DNA of 64,000 bases from Euptelea pleiosperma (lineage: Eukaryota; Streptophyta; Magnoliopsida; Ranunculales; Eupteleaceae): the NCBI GenBank assembly GCA_035048495.1, contig CM068543.1, positions 21,937,751-22,001,750 on the forward strand, in the 5' to 3' direction. The translations under genes were made by a program, and so were the position numbers. The notes under the pieces are model-generated. The model did not search any database and had not been told where the DNA came from. It was given only the letters and a program-made list of their open reading frames with translations. Shown here one piece after another: positions 1 through 26,244 of the stretch (the first letter of the stretch is position 1; each line of letters begins with the position of its first letter).

Positions 1-879
1 CATAATGCAAAATATTAAAAACAATAATGGGCTTGGTAAAAGTAAAACATCAATGCATGATATCAAATATCAGATGGGATACTTGTATCTGTGTCCGTGT
101 CCTGGATTTCGGGAAATGAAGAGTTACATCCCCGTTTCCCGTACCAATGTTTGTTTCAGTGTCCGTGTCGAGCATCATAGCACAAAATATACATTTTTTT
201 CACTTTATTTTGCCTAGTGGATGTGCCGATCCCTTTCTCCAACACCACATATTTGTGTAAAAAAAGACATATTTAGAGAAACAAATATAGAAACTTAAGG
301 CCTTTTTAGATGTATCACAAAAGCGACAAACGAAGTTGTCGCTATTTTCCAATATGTGATGGTTGGTTTTGTTGGGTATCTCTGCATTCGGACTGCCATT
401 TTGTTCCACATGCTATATGTTTTTCCAAAGCAACCTCAAACTATTGTTGGCACCACCTTTGCAAAAAGGTTTTTTTTTTCCCAGTTGCCATTTTAAACCC
501 TATCCAACCTCATGCCCATCCTAATGGGGGCCCTTATCTGCCAACAAATCTTTTTTCAAATCTATTTTGTTGTCCTGATTTTTTTTTAGATATTTCTAAT
601 TTTCTTGCTGCACATCATTTGGAGGTTTTTATGGATTTATTTTGTTTGTATGGATGTGGTGACTCATGGGATGTAGTGTGCCCTTGCACAGCACCAGGTA
701 TTTGTGTGTAAAATGGTCAGGTCAGGGGCTTTTAGGTCCACACTACATGACTAGTTTTGACTTTAATATGTAAACTTGAAACTTTGTCTCGCTGTTGTCC
801 CAGCAGTGGTACTTAATTGAGTTTTTTCTTCTTTGATTTGACTTCAAGGAATTTAAAACTTTCTTTCTGTTTGTCTCAG
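1..879 (+). other. Intron of BIG (window starts inside it)
   Basis: No exon is supported here. The stretch ends in a pyrimidine-rich tract and a TTTGTCTCAG acceptor that joins directly to the first recognisable BIG exon at 880. Open frames inside it (for example 310-711) show no protein similarity I recognise, and they are interrupted by poly-T tracts typical of plant introns. Confidence 0.7.
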
Positions 880-15079
<14,200 letters not shown>

Positions 15080-16778
15080 AGATCATTCACAATTCAGGAG
15101 CATTGCCCCTCAAGGTTTAGTCTCTATTTACTACTGTGTCGATGTGTAAAGAGGGGATTTACATGTCTATCCAATACATACAGTTCTCTTGAAATTGAAA
15201 TCTTTGCTTTTAGTTTTGTGCGCTCACACTGGTCATTTCGTATTTTGCTAACGCGCATAACATGGATATCATCTCATAACCACAGCACCTAGCGTACGTT
15301 AGCATTTGGAGCACGAACATGGTGGGACTAGGTACTTGCGCACCCATACTAATTTTATGGCACTATCAAGTATATGAACCCCAACTGCCCATCAACGTCG
15401 AAGCTTGACGTATTCTGCTGAACACTCAATGTCAGAGTCAGGACAAACCGACTTCTCCCCCTCCCTATCTATCTCATCCATTCGCGTATCGCCACGTCGT
15501 TAGCATTAAGACAAAAGTCTCGCAAACGGACGGCAACTCACGTGGGGTGGTAACCGAGCATGGGCTAGTGGGTGAGTCGTGCTGCTCACCAGTCACGACC
15601 ACTGCGTTCCGCGGAGCGCTAATTTGTTATCATTTCATCCCAGAATGCCACGTGGAATTTTTGGACCCACTGATTCAGATGTTTGGCCCATCCATTGGGG
15701 ATCTACAAACAAAAGAAAATGCTCAATCTGACCGTTGATTTGAGCACCTAAAAGAAAATGCTCAATCTAACTGCTAGAATCACCACATGAAGGGGCTGGC
15801 AATGCATAAAAAACTAGGTCTGGAACCTTATGATTACAAATTGTGATACGATCTCTTATCAAATCAGTACCGAATCGACCTGTTCTGATCTGATACTGAC
15901 CCGATATTTATACTATATATATTATTTAAGACTTGGGGCTCCGAGTGACTCGTTTTTTCACTCGTGTCCTCGGCTATGGATTTCACGAATCCAACGGTGG
16001 TTTTGCTTTGGCAAAAAGTGAATGTGCTATGAGAATAGTGATAGAAAGACGAGTCCCCTGAGCGCGTCTTTATATATCGGATCGGACTCGGAACCGATGT
16101 AATCATGATCGATTGAATTTCTCGGATGGGTACAAAATCACTACCAATCCGACTGGAAGTCGGGAACCCGATCCATTGGCAGCCATATATGAAGCTCGAT
16201 TCCAACGACTAAATCAAAGCTGATTTTCGGCGTGGGCCAGGGTCTAAAAGAGTGCCACGTGATCATTTTGGAATGGTCGCCATCCCCATACTCCTCTCCA
16301 GTGACCTTTCCCTGCTAGGTGGCGATATTTAGCTCCTATTATCGTCTCAATGGTGACGTGGCGGATTTAGAATGATATGAGTTTGACAGACGTATTAAGA
16401 AACTAATTACTAAGAACAGAGAGTCGGTAGAACTGAAGAGTGAGATGATCATGAACATGATCTAACTACATGTGCAGTAAAAAAAAAAAAAAACATGAAC
16501 TCCGCTCTCTATTTCTTCTATATTTGATTAATTCCAGAAACAGTAGAAATAACCCCCCCCACCCAAAATATAAAAAAAAAAAAAAAAAAAAAAAACCCCA
16601 ACTTGCAAGTTAGTTGCAGAACAACACCATAATCAAGCCAAACAACCTCCAAAGGAACCCCAAAAATAAAATGGAAAACAAAAGTAAAATTTACATAGAT
16701 GGACAGTCCTTTTTTTTCCTTGGTTTTTGGATTTTCTCTCTTTTTTTTTTTCCTGACATTTGCTGTAAATGGTGAGAT
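15080..16778. other. Intergenic region between convergent BIG and Dof genes
   Basis: It contains the 3' UTR of BIG (to about 15,220) and the 3' UTR of the Dof gene (just left of 16,779). Between them lie a diverged piece of a foldback element at 15935-16065 and several homopolymer runs (poly-C at 16552-16560, poly-A at 16571-16595). No further gene is visible. Confidence 0.6.
15935..16065. repeat. Foldback element fragment (GAGTGACTCG type)
   Basis: The segment contains CTCGTGTCCTCGGCTATGG and a nearby GGATTTCACGAATCCAACGG, and it ends in an inverted GACGAGTC. A related copy sits at 54105-54240, where the same CTCGG...GTGGATTTCACGA order recurs. The two are members of one short inverted-repeat family. 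Confidence 0.45.
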
Positions 16779-17636
16779 TTACGGTAGGTAGAGAGGATGG
16801 TCGTTCTCAGACCATTGACTTTGACTCCAGTATCCTTGATCAACGGTGCTCGGCAAATCAAACAACCCTTGATCGCCGTTGCACTGCCAGTCTAACGCCG
16901 TTAAACCTCCGTTACTCGTTCTGTTCGTCAAGCCAGGCAAGTCAACCGGAACTGTCTGATCAAGAAATCCGGCCGTTAACTCGTGCATCTTTAGCTCTTC
17001 AACCATGCTCGTCATCTTGTGTTGTTGTGGCTGAATTTGCTGTTGTTGCTGATGCAATTGGAACGGCGAGATATTAGAGAAGTTAAACCCTAGAATTGCC
17101 GGATTTGACGCTGTCATCAAGCTAGTAAAGCTTCCGTTTTCCGGAAAAATCCCGCCTTCCGACGCCTGGTCTAGTGTGTCCAGCATCGACGGTTCAAAAT
17201 TAGGGTTAGGGGTTCGGGAGACAAAAAGTCCCGAATCAGGGAACTTGAGTAGTCCAGCGGCAGAACTCGTAGAAGCCGCCTCCGTCGTTGCGGCGGTAAG
17301 GCTGGAGCTCTCGCTGCTCGAATGCGAGTTTGATTTTCTCTCCTTCTGAAGCTCCGGAGAGGGTTTCGGCTTCGATCGCTTGGTTTTCCGGCAACCGCCA
17401 CCGACTGGGACGTTACGGAGGACACCGCCTTTGGTCCAGTAGCGTCGACAGCTCTTGCAGAAATGGCGAGGCTGAGAAAGGTTGTAGTTGTTGTAGTAGC
17501 AGAACTTGGTGTTGAGTGAGTCGCAGCGAGGGCATTTCAGAGCTTGGTTCGGGTGCGGTCGCAGCCTCCGCTCTCCTCCAAAGATCCGAACTCCTCCTCC
17601 TCCACCTCCGCTCGTCATTGATCGAAGATCTTGCAT
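16779..17636 (-). CDS. Dof zinc-finger transcription factor (DOF5.4/OBP4-like)
   Basis: Complete 285-residue single-exon protein. The Dof domain spans about residues 33-90, with the CX2CX21CX2C finger at Cys35, Cys38, Cys60 and Cys63, followed by the basic [11 protein letters not shown] end. Dof factors are plant-specific nuclear proteins that bind AAAG cores. Outside the finger it shares the MQD start, the [11 protein letters not shown] block after the domain, a Gln-rich stretch and a C-terminal [12 protein letters not shown]...LYLP motif. These fit Arabidopsis DOF5.4 (OBP4), a regulator of cell growth and cell-cycle exit. The start was chosen as the first Met, matching that family's MQD opening. 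The gene converges with BIG. Subgroup assignment is from memory of the family; membership in Dof is certain. Confidence 0.94.
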   Translation of the reverse strand: MQDLRSMTSGGGGGGVRIFGGERRLRPHPNQALKCPRCDSLNTKFCYYNNYNLSQPRHFCKSCRRYWTKGGVLRNVPVGGGCRKTKRSKPKPSPELQKERKSNSHSSSESSSLTAATTEAASTSSAAGLLKFPDSGLFVSRTPNPNFEPSMLDTLDQASEGGIFPENGSFTSLMTASNPAILGFNFSNISPFQLHQQQQQIQPQQHKMTSMVEELKMHELTAGFLDQTVPVDLPGLTNRTSNGGLTALDWQCNGDQGLFDLPSTVDQGYWSQSQWSENDHPLYLP

Positions 17637-18084
17637 TACGAAAAACCTGTGAAAACTGTAAAATCTTTAGTTTTCCTGTCAGCTTACACGTCAGATTTAC
17701 GGTGATAGTCGCTGTAGAAGCGTCGGAGTATCTGGATTATCGCTTCTAGGAGCTTCTGGAAACTTCTTGATCGCAGATTTCCGGCGATTTTCGCGGCCAA
17801 AACTTTGCATTTCCCGGTGCTAAACTGCTAACACACGCACGCACACACAGGCGGGATCCATTCTCTAAAAACAAGACCTTCGTTGACGTCCATACATCCT
17901 GACAAATATCCCCTATATTTCTTCATATTTTTTTCAGTTAATTTCAAAATTACGGAAATAACCCTCGTATTTTATAACTGTAACCGCCTTACAAATGAAA
18001 CACAATACCCAAAATAACCTCCATGTATGTGCACATGCCGGTCCTAGATAACTGACATTTTAGTAATTTTGTTGTCTTAACTGC
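17637..18084 (-). promoter_or_regulatory. Dof gene 5' leader and proximal promoter
   Basis: This is the sequence upstream of the Dof start on the minus strand. The first ~200 bases are less AT-rich than the surroundings, as expected of a 5' UTR. A GTAAGC...TTTCACAG pair on the minus strand could bound a short leader intron, but this is only a possibility. No TATA box is convincing enough to place a start site. Confidence 0.35.
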
Positions 18085-18320
18085 TATCTCAAACTGGACT
18101 GGCCGTTATAACGGTAACGCCTCAACGCAGTTACCTTTTTTCGCTGTTAGGACAAAAAAAAAAGAGATCCGTTTTTTTTTTTAAAAATCGTTTTTGTTTT
18201 ACCGTTATCCAGTTTTTTAAATAATAATATTGACCTTTTTACTCAGACGTGAGTAGTGTGACTCCGTCGTAACGGCTGTTATACGGTTATAGCGATAACA
18301 TTCAGTAACCGTTATAACAT
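18085..18320. repeat. AACGG-family element, degraded copy
   Basis: Contains GGCCGTTATAACGGTAACGC near one end and ends with GTTATAACATTTATCAG. The GTTATAAC / CGGTAACGCC signature is the same as in the better copies at 21042-21470 and 53442-53817. Confidence 0.5.
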
Positions 18321-18799
18321 TTATCAGTCCGCACTGTCGACGAAACCACTCCCCACCGTACGTCCGTGGCAGAGGATAGTCCGTTCGTTACCTATACGTG
18401 GACGGCTGCTAGGGCCTCCACAAACCTCTTGTCGGCCACCTGCTCTCTCCGTGCTTGTTTCGAGTGCTCAGTAGAGCGCCACGTTGTCGTGTTTGATTGG
18501 TCAGTGGCCAATGATTGTTACCAGTGGGAGGTTACTGTACGGCCGACCTGATCGTCTCGGAACTGTTGTATCGTAGTACTCAGAGTACGGGAAGGTCATC
18601 CGTCTCAACTACGAAAAAAAACCTTGTTTTTTCCTAAAAATACGAAAATACCCCTCTCTGCGCTCTCTTATCTTCACTTTCATGGCAACAACGTTAATTT
18701 CTTAAAGTTGGGGCTTAGTCTTATAAAGTTATAATTATTGTGTTGCATGAGTGATGACAGAGACTAATACTTTGCTGGCCCACGACGGTCACTGACCGC

Positions 18800-19125
18800 C
18801 CACAACATGAGCCACGTGGTACTTTTTAGAGGAAAATGACCGAAGTATCATTGGCCAATCCGTAGGTGGACCCACAAATGAAAATCAACCTGATTAGTGA
18901 TTCTAAGCCTTGGATTGGAGTCATTTTCATGGATTGATTTTAACCGTGGGAATTTGAGCATTATTGACCATTCTTTGGGCGGGGTAGAAGGATAGAAAGG
19001 TTTGAGATCACCAATCAGGCTGATTTTTGGTTTGTAGGTACACCGTACATCTAGGTATTGGCCAAACATCCATACGGTCATCGTCCTCTAAAAATGCACC
19101 ACATGGTTCATATTGTGTGTGGTCA
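18800..19125. mobile_element. G-box foldback MITE, copy 1
   Basis: A self-complementary element of about 325 bp. One arm starts GAGCCACGTGGTAC with GGCCAATCC, AATCAACCTGATTAGTGATT and TTGGATTGGAGTCATTTTC. The other arm has the complementary AATCAGGCTGATTTTTGG, GTAGGTACACC, CATCCATACGGTCAT and CACCACATGG. The arms pair over most of their length around a short middle. Confidence 0.75.
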
Positions 19126-21041
19126 GTGGCTGTCTGACTGTCGCCGGTCAGCCAAGTTTACACAGTAAGTGATGGCTATTTTGGTAATTTCGATGTGTAC
19201 TACTATACGCGTTGTCGTGGCTACAGACACTGACAGGTATCAGTCATACGTGGCAGTTTATAATGACACTATCCAAAAACCCACTCCAAGTATACGCAAA
19301 ATATACAGTGTTGGTGTCTACTATAGAGATGAGTACTTCCCATCATCAGAACTGTACAATCCCTACCATTGATTAGATCACGATGATCCAAAAACCTGAT
19401 TCACAAACTGAACGGTCTGAAATTGACGATCAAATGTGTCAATATTTAAAAATCCAATCCTGTCTAGAGGCGTCAGATTAGTTAGACATTGTGACGCTTT
19501 GAATGACAGGTGTAGTAAGAAGATGTGTGAGAGGCACATGCACATGGGACGGTGGGGCTCCAAATTATGTTCAGTGTGGTACTTGTCCACGTCACCAGTC
19601 TTCTCTCTCTCTCTCGTCACCAGTCTTCTCTCTCTCTCTCCATCCTTTAAATGGAGACTGAACACATCTTTCCCGATCTCTAAGATTGAAAAAGATCTGG
19701 TGGTGTTTGGGTCTACTTGGTTATATGTGGGTGGACGTCGCTGTTATAAAGCCACCAACTTAGAGGTTAGCCCTCCCCCCCTCCCTACGGCCCAGTCGGT
19801 TGGAAAGGAGACATCCCCCCCACAAGTTGGGTCCCACCCACCATGTGTTGTAGGGGCCCACCACCTTAGACTTCTTAACGTTTCTACGTGTACTCTCTGC
19901 TTTGGTTCATTTTCCTAATTAGGGAATCTTTCCCACTCGACACGTGTTAAGCGCCGAACGGTTCGATCAATCGATCTTGTAAACAGCATAACCACACACG
20001 TGGTGGACTATCTTCCACTCCAAAAATGGATTTCATTATTATTATCCTCTGATCTTCTATAGACTTTGTCTATACAATTGAGGATTGTAGTTAATAGTCT
20101 CTGCAATTCAACGAATATCCTGCAAGATCTCATTTTGTTCAAACTCTTAATTTAATCCAACGGTGGCAGTTAATTATGCATTAAAAAGATACCATTACAC
20201 CCTCCCTTTTCTCTAATCACGTCGATGTTGCAACCGACCGTCATATCGAATAAATATAAGAGAAATTGAAAATAATATTTTGTCATTAAATAAAAAAATG
20301 TGAATATTCTTTTAAGTTCAAAATTTACCCTTTTATCCAATAAAAAAACATGATTTAATGTTTAATAAACCGTCGATACGGTTGACAAGCACCCGTCCAT
20401 TGACGATGTTTGTTCTCGACTGTACATCTCAATCGGTTAATGTTGACGCTCAGCACCGCAATGGTGCACCGACAAAAAAATAAAATAAAAAAATCCCATT
20501 TTTCACAGTCGAGCGAGTCGGCATTGGGTTTTCCGACATTAATTTTTTTTATTGAAATAAATATCCATAAGCAATGGTACTAAGCTGGGGACCATTTTCG
20601 CTCGAAACGGGGGATGGGCCACACCGCGAAAATTAAGAAAAAACAATAATAATAAATAGATTAATTAATTAAATATTAGGATGTGGTTCCCCTTGGGGGT
20701 GGGCAGGAAGATGAAGTGGTTTTGAGGTAGCATCTGATCCAATGATACGTACATATATTTATACATATTTTATAGTATCTAAGCTTGATTATTTTTTATT
20801 AATTGAGAATGTTCTTCAGTCTTTGGTTTAGGTGGGATTTTGATATGGTGTGGGTCCCACCACTGTCTTACCGTGTGTCGGAGCCTTTGACAATGAAGGT
20901 TCGATGGGGCGCTTTTGGTATTCAATTTTCTGGGTCCCACCTTGTTTTTAACTATGAAGTGTTACGCATCCGAGTAGCTTCTCATGTGCACTTTTGTGGG
21001 TATATATATATATATTTAAAAAATACAGTCGTTGCATGCAT
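19126..21041. other. Intergenic, no gene found
   Basis: AT-rich DNA with scattered short frames. The longest (19436-19918) is low in codon bias and crosses the CT repeat. Nothing beyond the tandem CT repeat and the AT-rich stretches can be supported. Confidence 0.5.
19590..19641. repeat. 25-bp tandem duplication with CT tract
   Basis: GTCACCAGTCTTCTC followed by a run of CT occurs twice in direct succession. It is a simple local duplication next to a dinucleotide tract. Confidence 0.8.
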
Positions 21042-21470
21042 GGTTTAAAAACCGCCGTTTAAACGGTAACGCCCCAAGCCCGTTTCCGTTAAAATCGTTT
21101 AAACATGTTTTATTGTTTTTGAAAAAAACAGCCGTTTTTATTTTAACGGCCATTAAAATCGTTTAAACAACCGTTTAATTCTGAAAAAATTTGTGAAAAA
21201 AATGACCTTTAAATCCGTTTAATTTCCATTAAAATCTGTTTAATTCCGTTTTTTTTTTTTTTAATTTTCAAATTTCAAAATTTGAATTTCAGCGCCATTT
21301 TTTCTGTTAAAATCGTTAAAACCATTAAAACCCGTTTAATTCCTATAAATTCCGTTTTTTTCCATTTTTTTTCCATTTTTGCCCCTGGCCATTTCAATCC
21401 ATTTTAACGGCGTTTAAACGGTAACGCCCCCAGTCCGTTTAACCGTTAAAACGGCCTCCTTTAAACCTTG
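21042..21470. mobile_element. AACGG-family MITE, long copy
   Basis: About 430 bp. It starts GGTTTAAAAACCGCCGTTTA with GGTAACGCCCCAAGCCCG, and ends CGGTAACGCCCCCAGTCCG...AACGGCCTCCTTTAAACCTT. The ends are inverted versions of each other, and the interior is AT-rich with repeated AAAATCGTTTAA. The copy at 53442-53817 carries the same end sequence in reverse orientation. Confidence 0.7.
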
Positions 21471-21600
21471 GTTACATGTACTAGTTTTACGACCGTCCGA
21501 TCGTGTTTCATCACATCTGATAATTAATAATCATAATCACAGGGTACCCAATAGAAGGTGTTAGTTTTTGGATCTGTTAAATAATCAGGTGGTGCTTAGC

Positions 21601-21885
21601 GTGGTTTAAAAAACGGCAATTATAATTTAAATAATAGCCTTTATAACGGATTCGGACCTCCCATTATGTTATGTACTGTTTTAACGCTCAGAAAATTAAG
21701 ATAACAACCATTATTTTCTGAAAAAAAAATTGTAATAAAAACGTCGGATATTTCAGTTATAAATTTTACTGAATTTGAATTTTAGCATCATTTTTTTCTG
21801 TTATTTTCCTGTTTTTTGGTTTTTACCCGTGCGTTACAATCTGTTATAACGGAAAAAATGGTAACGGCCGGTTTTAAACCTTGGT
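21601..21885. mobile_element. AACGG-family MITE copy
   Basis: Starts GTGGTTTAAAAAACGGCAAT and ends GGTAACGGCCGGTTTTAAACC, with an AT-rich middle. Same end layout as the copy at 21042-21470 but shorter and more diverged. Confidence 0.6.
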
Positions 21886-23629
21886 GTTTAGGTCTATTCC
21901 CTACTTGACCACAAGAAGTAAACCGGCCAACTCTTATGGATGTACAGATCTGAACCTGACCCATTGCAAATTAACCTAATTTCAGTACAAGCCGCACACA
22001 GGGAAAAATTGAGCCCATAATTTGATGGGCCCCATATTTGGTTCAGGAATTTTCTATAGATCAAATGCTTGAGATCATTCCTGTTAAGAACGAAGGCGCC
22101 AATGCAATAGAAGAAGAAAAATGAGAAACAATCAAATCACAACACGAGATATGTGTGGTTCATCCCATGTAGTCTACGCGTTCACCGAGATCACAACCGG
22201 TTCACTACCGAGAATGAGAAATCATCAACAAAGGGAATAGACCTCTTCTTCGCTTTTATAAATAAAAGAAGATGCCCTAAAACCTAAACTATCAAATTCT
22301 CTCCTCACTCGCAAAACCCTAAACAATCAAATCCGACTTTAAATAGTAGCCGTAGACTCTAAAATCAACAACGGCCGTCGAATTTGACTTTATAACGAAT
22401 GGACTATATTTATCCATGGAAAAAATTACCTCCCGGATCATAAGTTTATACTTTCAGTCCAACGCAACCGCCTCTTCATCATTGGGTCCAAAAACAACCG
22501 TCAACATTTTAAAAATGTATTCCTACTTTACCCTCATAGGTAGAGAGACGTAAGCTTAGTGGGTTTTAATAAAAAAAAATGAAAAAGAAAGTAACTAAAG
22601 AAATTAAAAAAGGAGAGACTGCAAACTAAAAATCAGCGAATCGTCAGATTTTTGTACCCACATAATGCTCAATTGTGCTCAAATTCCTATGGTTAAAATC
22701 AACCCATAAAAATATCTTCAATCCAACGCTTAGAGATCACTGATCAGGTTTATTTTTGGTTTGTAGGTCCACCTAGTCATTGGCTAAACATCAATAAGAG
22801 TGTGACACATGGCTCGTATTGTGGGCTGTGATCAGCTTCACTCACATCTCAGTGTACTACCAATTACTTATGCAAAAGGAGGGGTAGTACTAAATTACCC
22901 TAATAAAAAATCGTTAAAGCTAGGTCTCTACCTATGAGGGTAAAGTAGGAATAAATTTTTAGAAGTTGCTCAAACTAAGCTGATTGGGGTTTTAAGTCCA
23001 TATTTCTTAAAAAGCAACCCTTTTTGGTACCCAATAATGAAGAGGTGGTTGCCTTGGGCCATAAGTTTAAACTTATGGTTTTGGAGGTAATTTTCCTTTA
23101 CATTTTATAGGAAGAAAATGACGTTATTTATCTTTTTTGGTGATATGAGACGCTTATGGAGGACTAGACAGTGAGGCTTTGAGTTTCTGTGTTTTCTCTC
23201 TTTATTTTTGTTTTCCTTGTTTTGGCTGTTCTCGCCCTTCTTTTGTTTCTGTCTCGAGATTTCCTCCATCTCTTTATTTTATCTATTTATCAGCTTTGGC
23301 TTATAAAAAAATTAAAAAAAAATTCCTTCGAGGCGCGACCGTTAAACTCCACTGAGGAGGGTTTGCGGGGAAAGCCGCTGATCAAGCTTCACAATCCCAT
23401 TAAATTCAATTTTGACTTGGGAGACTAACCTAGTAAAACATGGGTCCCATTTCCGTCCATGTGATCCACCTATCATGACATTAACCTTAAAGATAGTTCT
23501 CAATAGACGGCGAGCTATGCACTATGCACCTGATCGGCCCTGTCTGTTATCCACCTGATCATTTCTCATTTTTAAAACCATGGAGCATTTTTTTGTTTTT
23601 TGTTTTTCGCCAGTTGAATTATAGATAAC
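21886..23629. other. Intergenic with one partial foldback MITE
   Basis: No gene recognised. Half of a G-box foldback element lies at 22660-22840 (AATCCAACGCTTAGAGATCA, AGGTCCACCTAGTCATTGGC, ACACATGGCTCG). Around 23189-23428 there is a hydrophobic short frame without recognisable similarity. Confidence 0.5.
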
Positions 23630-23818
23630 AAGGTTTAAAATGGGCCGTTATAACAGTATAACGGACTGCGGGCGTTACCAATTTTCGTTATAACGATTTG
23701 TAATGCTCAGTGGCAAAAATGAAAAATAACAGAAAAAGGGGGAAAACAGAGAAAAAACGGTAGTACATAACGTAACGGGGGAGCTCCAAATCCGTTATAA
23801 CGGCCGTTTTTTAAACCA
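23630..23818. mobile_element. AACGG-family MITE, short copy
   Basis: About 190 bp with ends AAGGTTTAAAATGGGCCGTT and AACGGCCGTTTTTTAAACC, an imperfect terminal inverted repeat. The interior holds GGCAAAAATGAAAAATAACA-like A-rich sequence shared with the longer copies. Confidence 0.65.
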
Positions 23819-24295
23819 TGAATATTGAAATGGGGAAATATGTTTTTCTAACTTTGTAGAGGTTCTTGGACATATCCCCAATTCATGTGGGCCCCACCCG
23901 ACAACAGATGCAAGTGTAGTTTTCTTTGGTTCCAAGCATTGGTGTTAATAAAGGAACCCCAAGATCTCCAAGTCACATCTATAGCGACCACATCACCCTC
24001 ATCTCCACCACTAAAGCAACCTTAAGATCTAGTTAATTAACTAAAAAAATAAGATCTCTCATTATATTAAACTACCACATTTCTCTGATTAATCTACAGA
24101 TTAGTCATTATCGAGATGTTCACGGCCTTTTGATTCTTCTTGGGTCCCACCCAATTTTGATCTAGACAGCTAGCATTCCACAAAGTGGTGGGACCTTGAA
24201 AACAACATAAACCATAAATTTCCTAACAGGCTTGAATCCACTTGTTTAAACCTTATTTAGTTCCCACAAACTTGATTATTTAATCTGACTAATCA

Positions 24296-24433
24296 TGTTT
24301 TTAAAAAAACGTGCATAACGTCATTATAATGCTAACGTTAAATCGCCGTTACAATAATTTGTATTTAATGCTAAAACACGTTATAATGTTTACACTCCGT
24401 TATAACGTTATAATAGCTCCATTTTAAAACCTT
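24296..24433. repeat. AACGG-family element, diverged copy
   Basis: Begins with TTTTTAAAAAAACGTGCATAACG and closes with ATAATAGCTCCATTTTAAAACCTTG. It keeps the TAACG/CGTTA pattern and the terminal TTTAAAACC. Confidence 0.45.
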
Positions 24434-24761
24434 GTTTATAATTGGCAATGATGCTATATGCTAGGTGGTAATTTAATATAACACCACGTGGCTATGATAT
24501 CAGAGGGATATCTGGTAAATGGTGAGTGGCATGAGTGCGACCTCACAATCGCACGCCATATAGTGCCACATGGCACGTGCTCAAGTATGACACATGACAT
24601 GACATGCTTCAAATTTTTTTTAATATTTTGAGGATAATTGTCTTCTATTTTTTTCTGGGTAATGGCGCACTACCCGGGATTTGGACGCCAAATAGCTCAC
24701 CATGCGTGTCCCTTGACAATGCCATGTAGGAAGGACATTCTAGATGCCTCTAGAAGTTTAA

Positions 24762-25068
24762 ACCAAGGTTTACAAGAGGCCGTTTTAACGATATAACGGA
24801 CTGGGGGCTAAACCGTTAAAATGAATTGTAACGGACAAGGCAAAAATGGAAAAAAAAAAAAAAAAAAAACCCCAGAAATAATGGGAAAAACGGAAAAAAT
24901 GTGGTTGAAATTCAAAGTTTCAACAACGAAAAAATAACGGAATTTATCAGAAAATAACGGCCGTTTTTCACAATTTTTTCCAGAAAACAATGGCCGTTAT
25001 TTTCAAAGCATCAAAATGGTTCTTAACAGGCTTGGGGCGTTACCGTTTTAACGGCATACCATGGTTCA
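24762..25068. mobile_element. AACGG-family MITE copy
   Basis: About 300 bp. Left end ACCAAGGTTTACAAGAGGCCG with AACGGACTGGGGGC; right end GGGGCGTTACCGTTTTAACG then CCATGGTTC. The ends are inverted repeats with the GGGGCGTTACCG signature. Confidence 0.65.
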
Positions 25069-26244
25069 AACTTGATAATTTAAGGGTGATCAAGTAATTT
25101 CGTTTAATTTTCCGAAACTGAGCAATGTTCAGAGCATAAACATGGCGTGGAATCCAGAGCCTAGCCAGTAAATTCACTCAAACCGTATGAATTATTTAAA
25201 AAACGAACCGAACCACGTCCTATTCACGACTTTTCAAATTATTTCTGGATTATTCAGTATTAACATGAAATGTCATTTTATAAGACAAAAAGTTGTCGAT
25301 ATTTTACTTCTTTGTTTTATTTTATTTTTTAAAATTATTTTTATCAAAATTTTGAACATATTTTTAATGATAAATCCGCATTGTACTCGAACATATAAAA
25401 ATAATAATAATAAAACTAATTTTTTTTTAACGGTAATAGCTGCATCGAGCAACATAATTTTCATGAGTTCGGGTTGAGATATATGAGCTTATATTCCTTG
25501 TTAATCCAAATAATTAAAGTAGCAGAGTCCCGTTGTCGTCCGACAGTATTACGACATATCGAAGAGGCTTAGATAGCAGATATTTGTATAAGGATATTAT
25601 TGGCCGCACATGCAAAGGGGTATCGACATGGACGGTTCAACAACAAGCCACATGTTACAATGGAAAGGATGAAAAATAGTAACTATATTTAACTGTAGCA
25701 CAGATTTCCCATCTCAATGGTATGGTGACATGTACTTAGTAGTAATCTTAAATTGTGTGGTTAGGCACCAATAGGTCGGCAAGCTACTGGATAGAGTGGG
25801 GTCTCTATGCTACTACCAAGCTTTTTAATGGCCCGTTAATGCCATTATGTCAATTATAACTGGTCACATCAGTCACATCTGATAAAAAATGCCCTAAATA
25901 ATATTTTTTATTTTAAAATAACCTAACTAACGGGGTTAACGGGACAAAATAATTGTTGTTATTTCCGTTATAAGAGCCGTTTAAACGCTTAGACCATTTT
26001 TTGAATCCAAATAACTATAATTGATTATGCACACGTGAAAGGCGAAGATCCTTACATTAAGGTTTTAAATTGTCCTTTATAACAATAAAATTACTTAGTA
26101 GGGATGTCGATGTATAGTTTTAATTTTGAATCCGTATTCCAACATTATCCAAATGGGTTCGGATAATTTTTATATTTGGATGCGGGTTGATATATCCACT
26201 TCGATAATTTCCAATCATATATTAAATAAATATAATATTTATTA

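Noticed and set aside
310..711. 133-residue + strand open frame
   Set aside because: Lies in a BIG intron, contains poly-T-derived Phe runs, and has no recognisable domain.
16769..17425. Open frames overlapping the Dof gene on both strands
   Set aside because: They are shadows of the Dof coding sequence: the true frame carries the full zinc finger and C-terminal motif.
25187..25477. Hydrophobic 96-residue frame
   Set aside because: AT-rich Ile/Phe/Lys composition expected by chance; the opposite strand is equally open.
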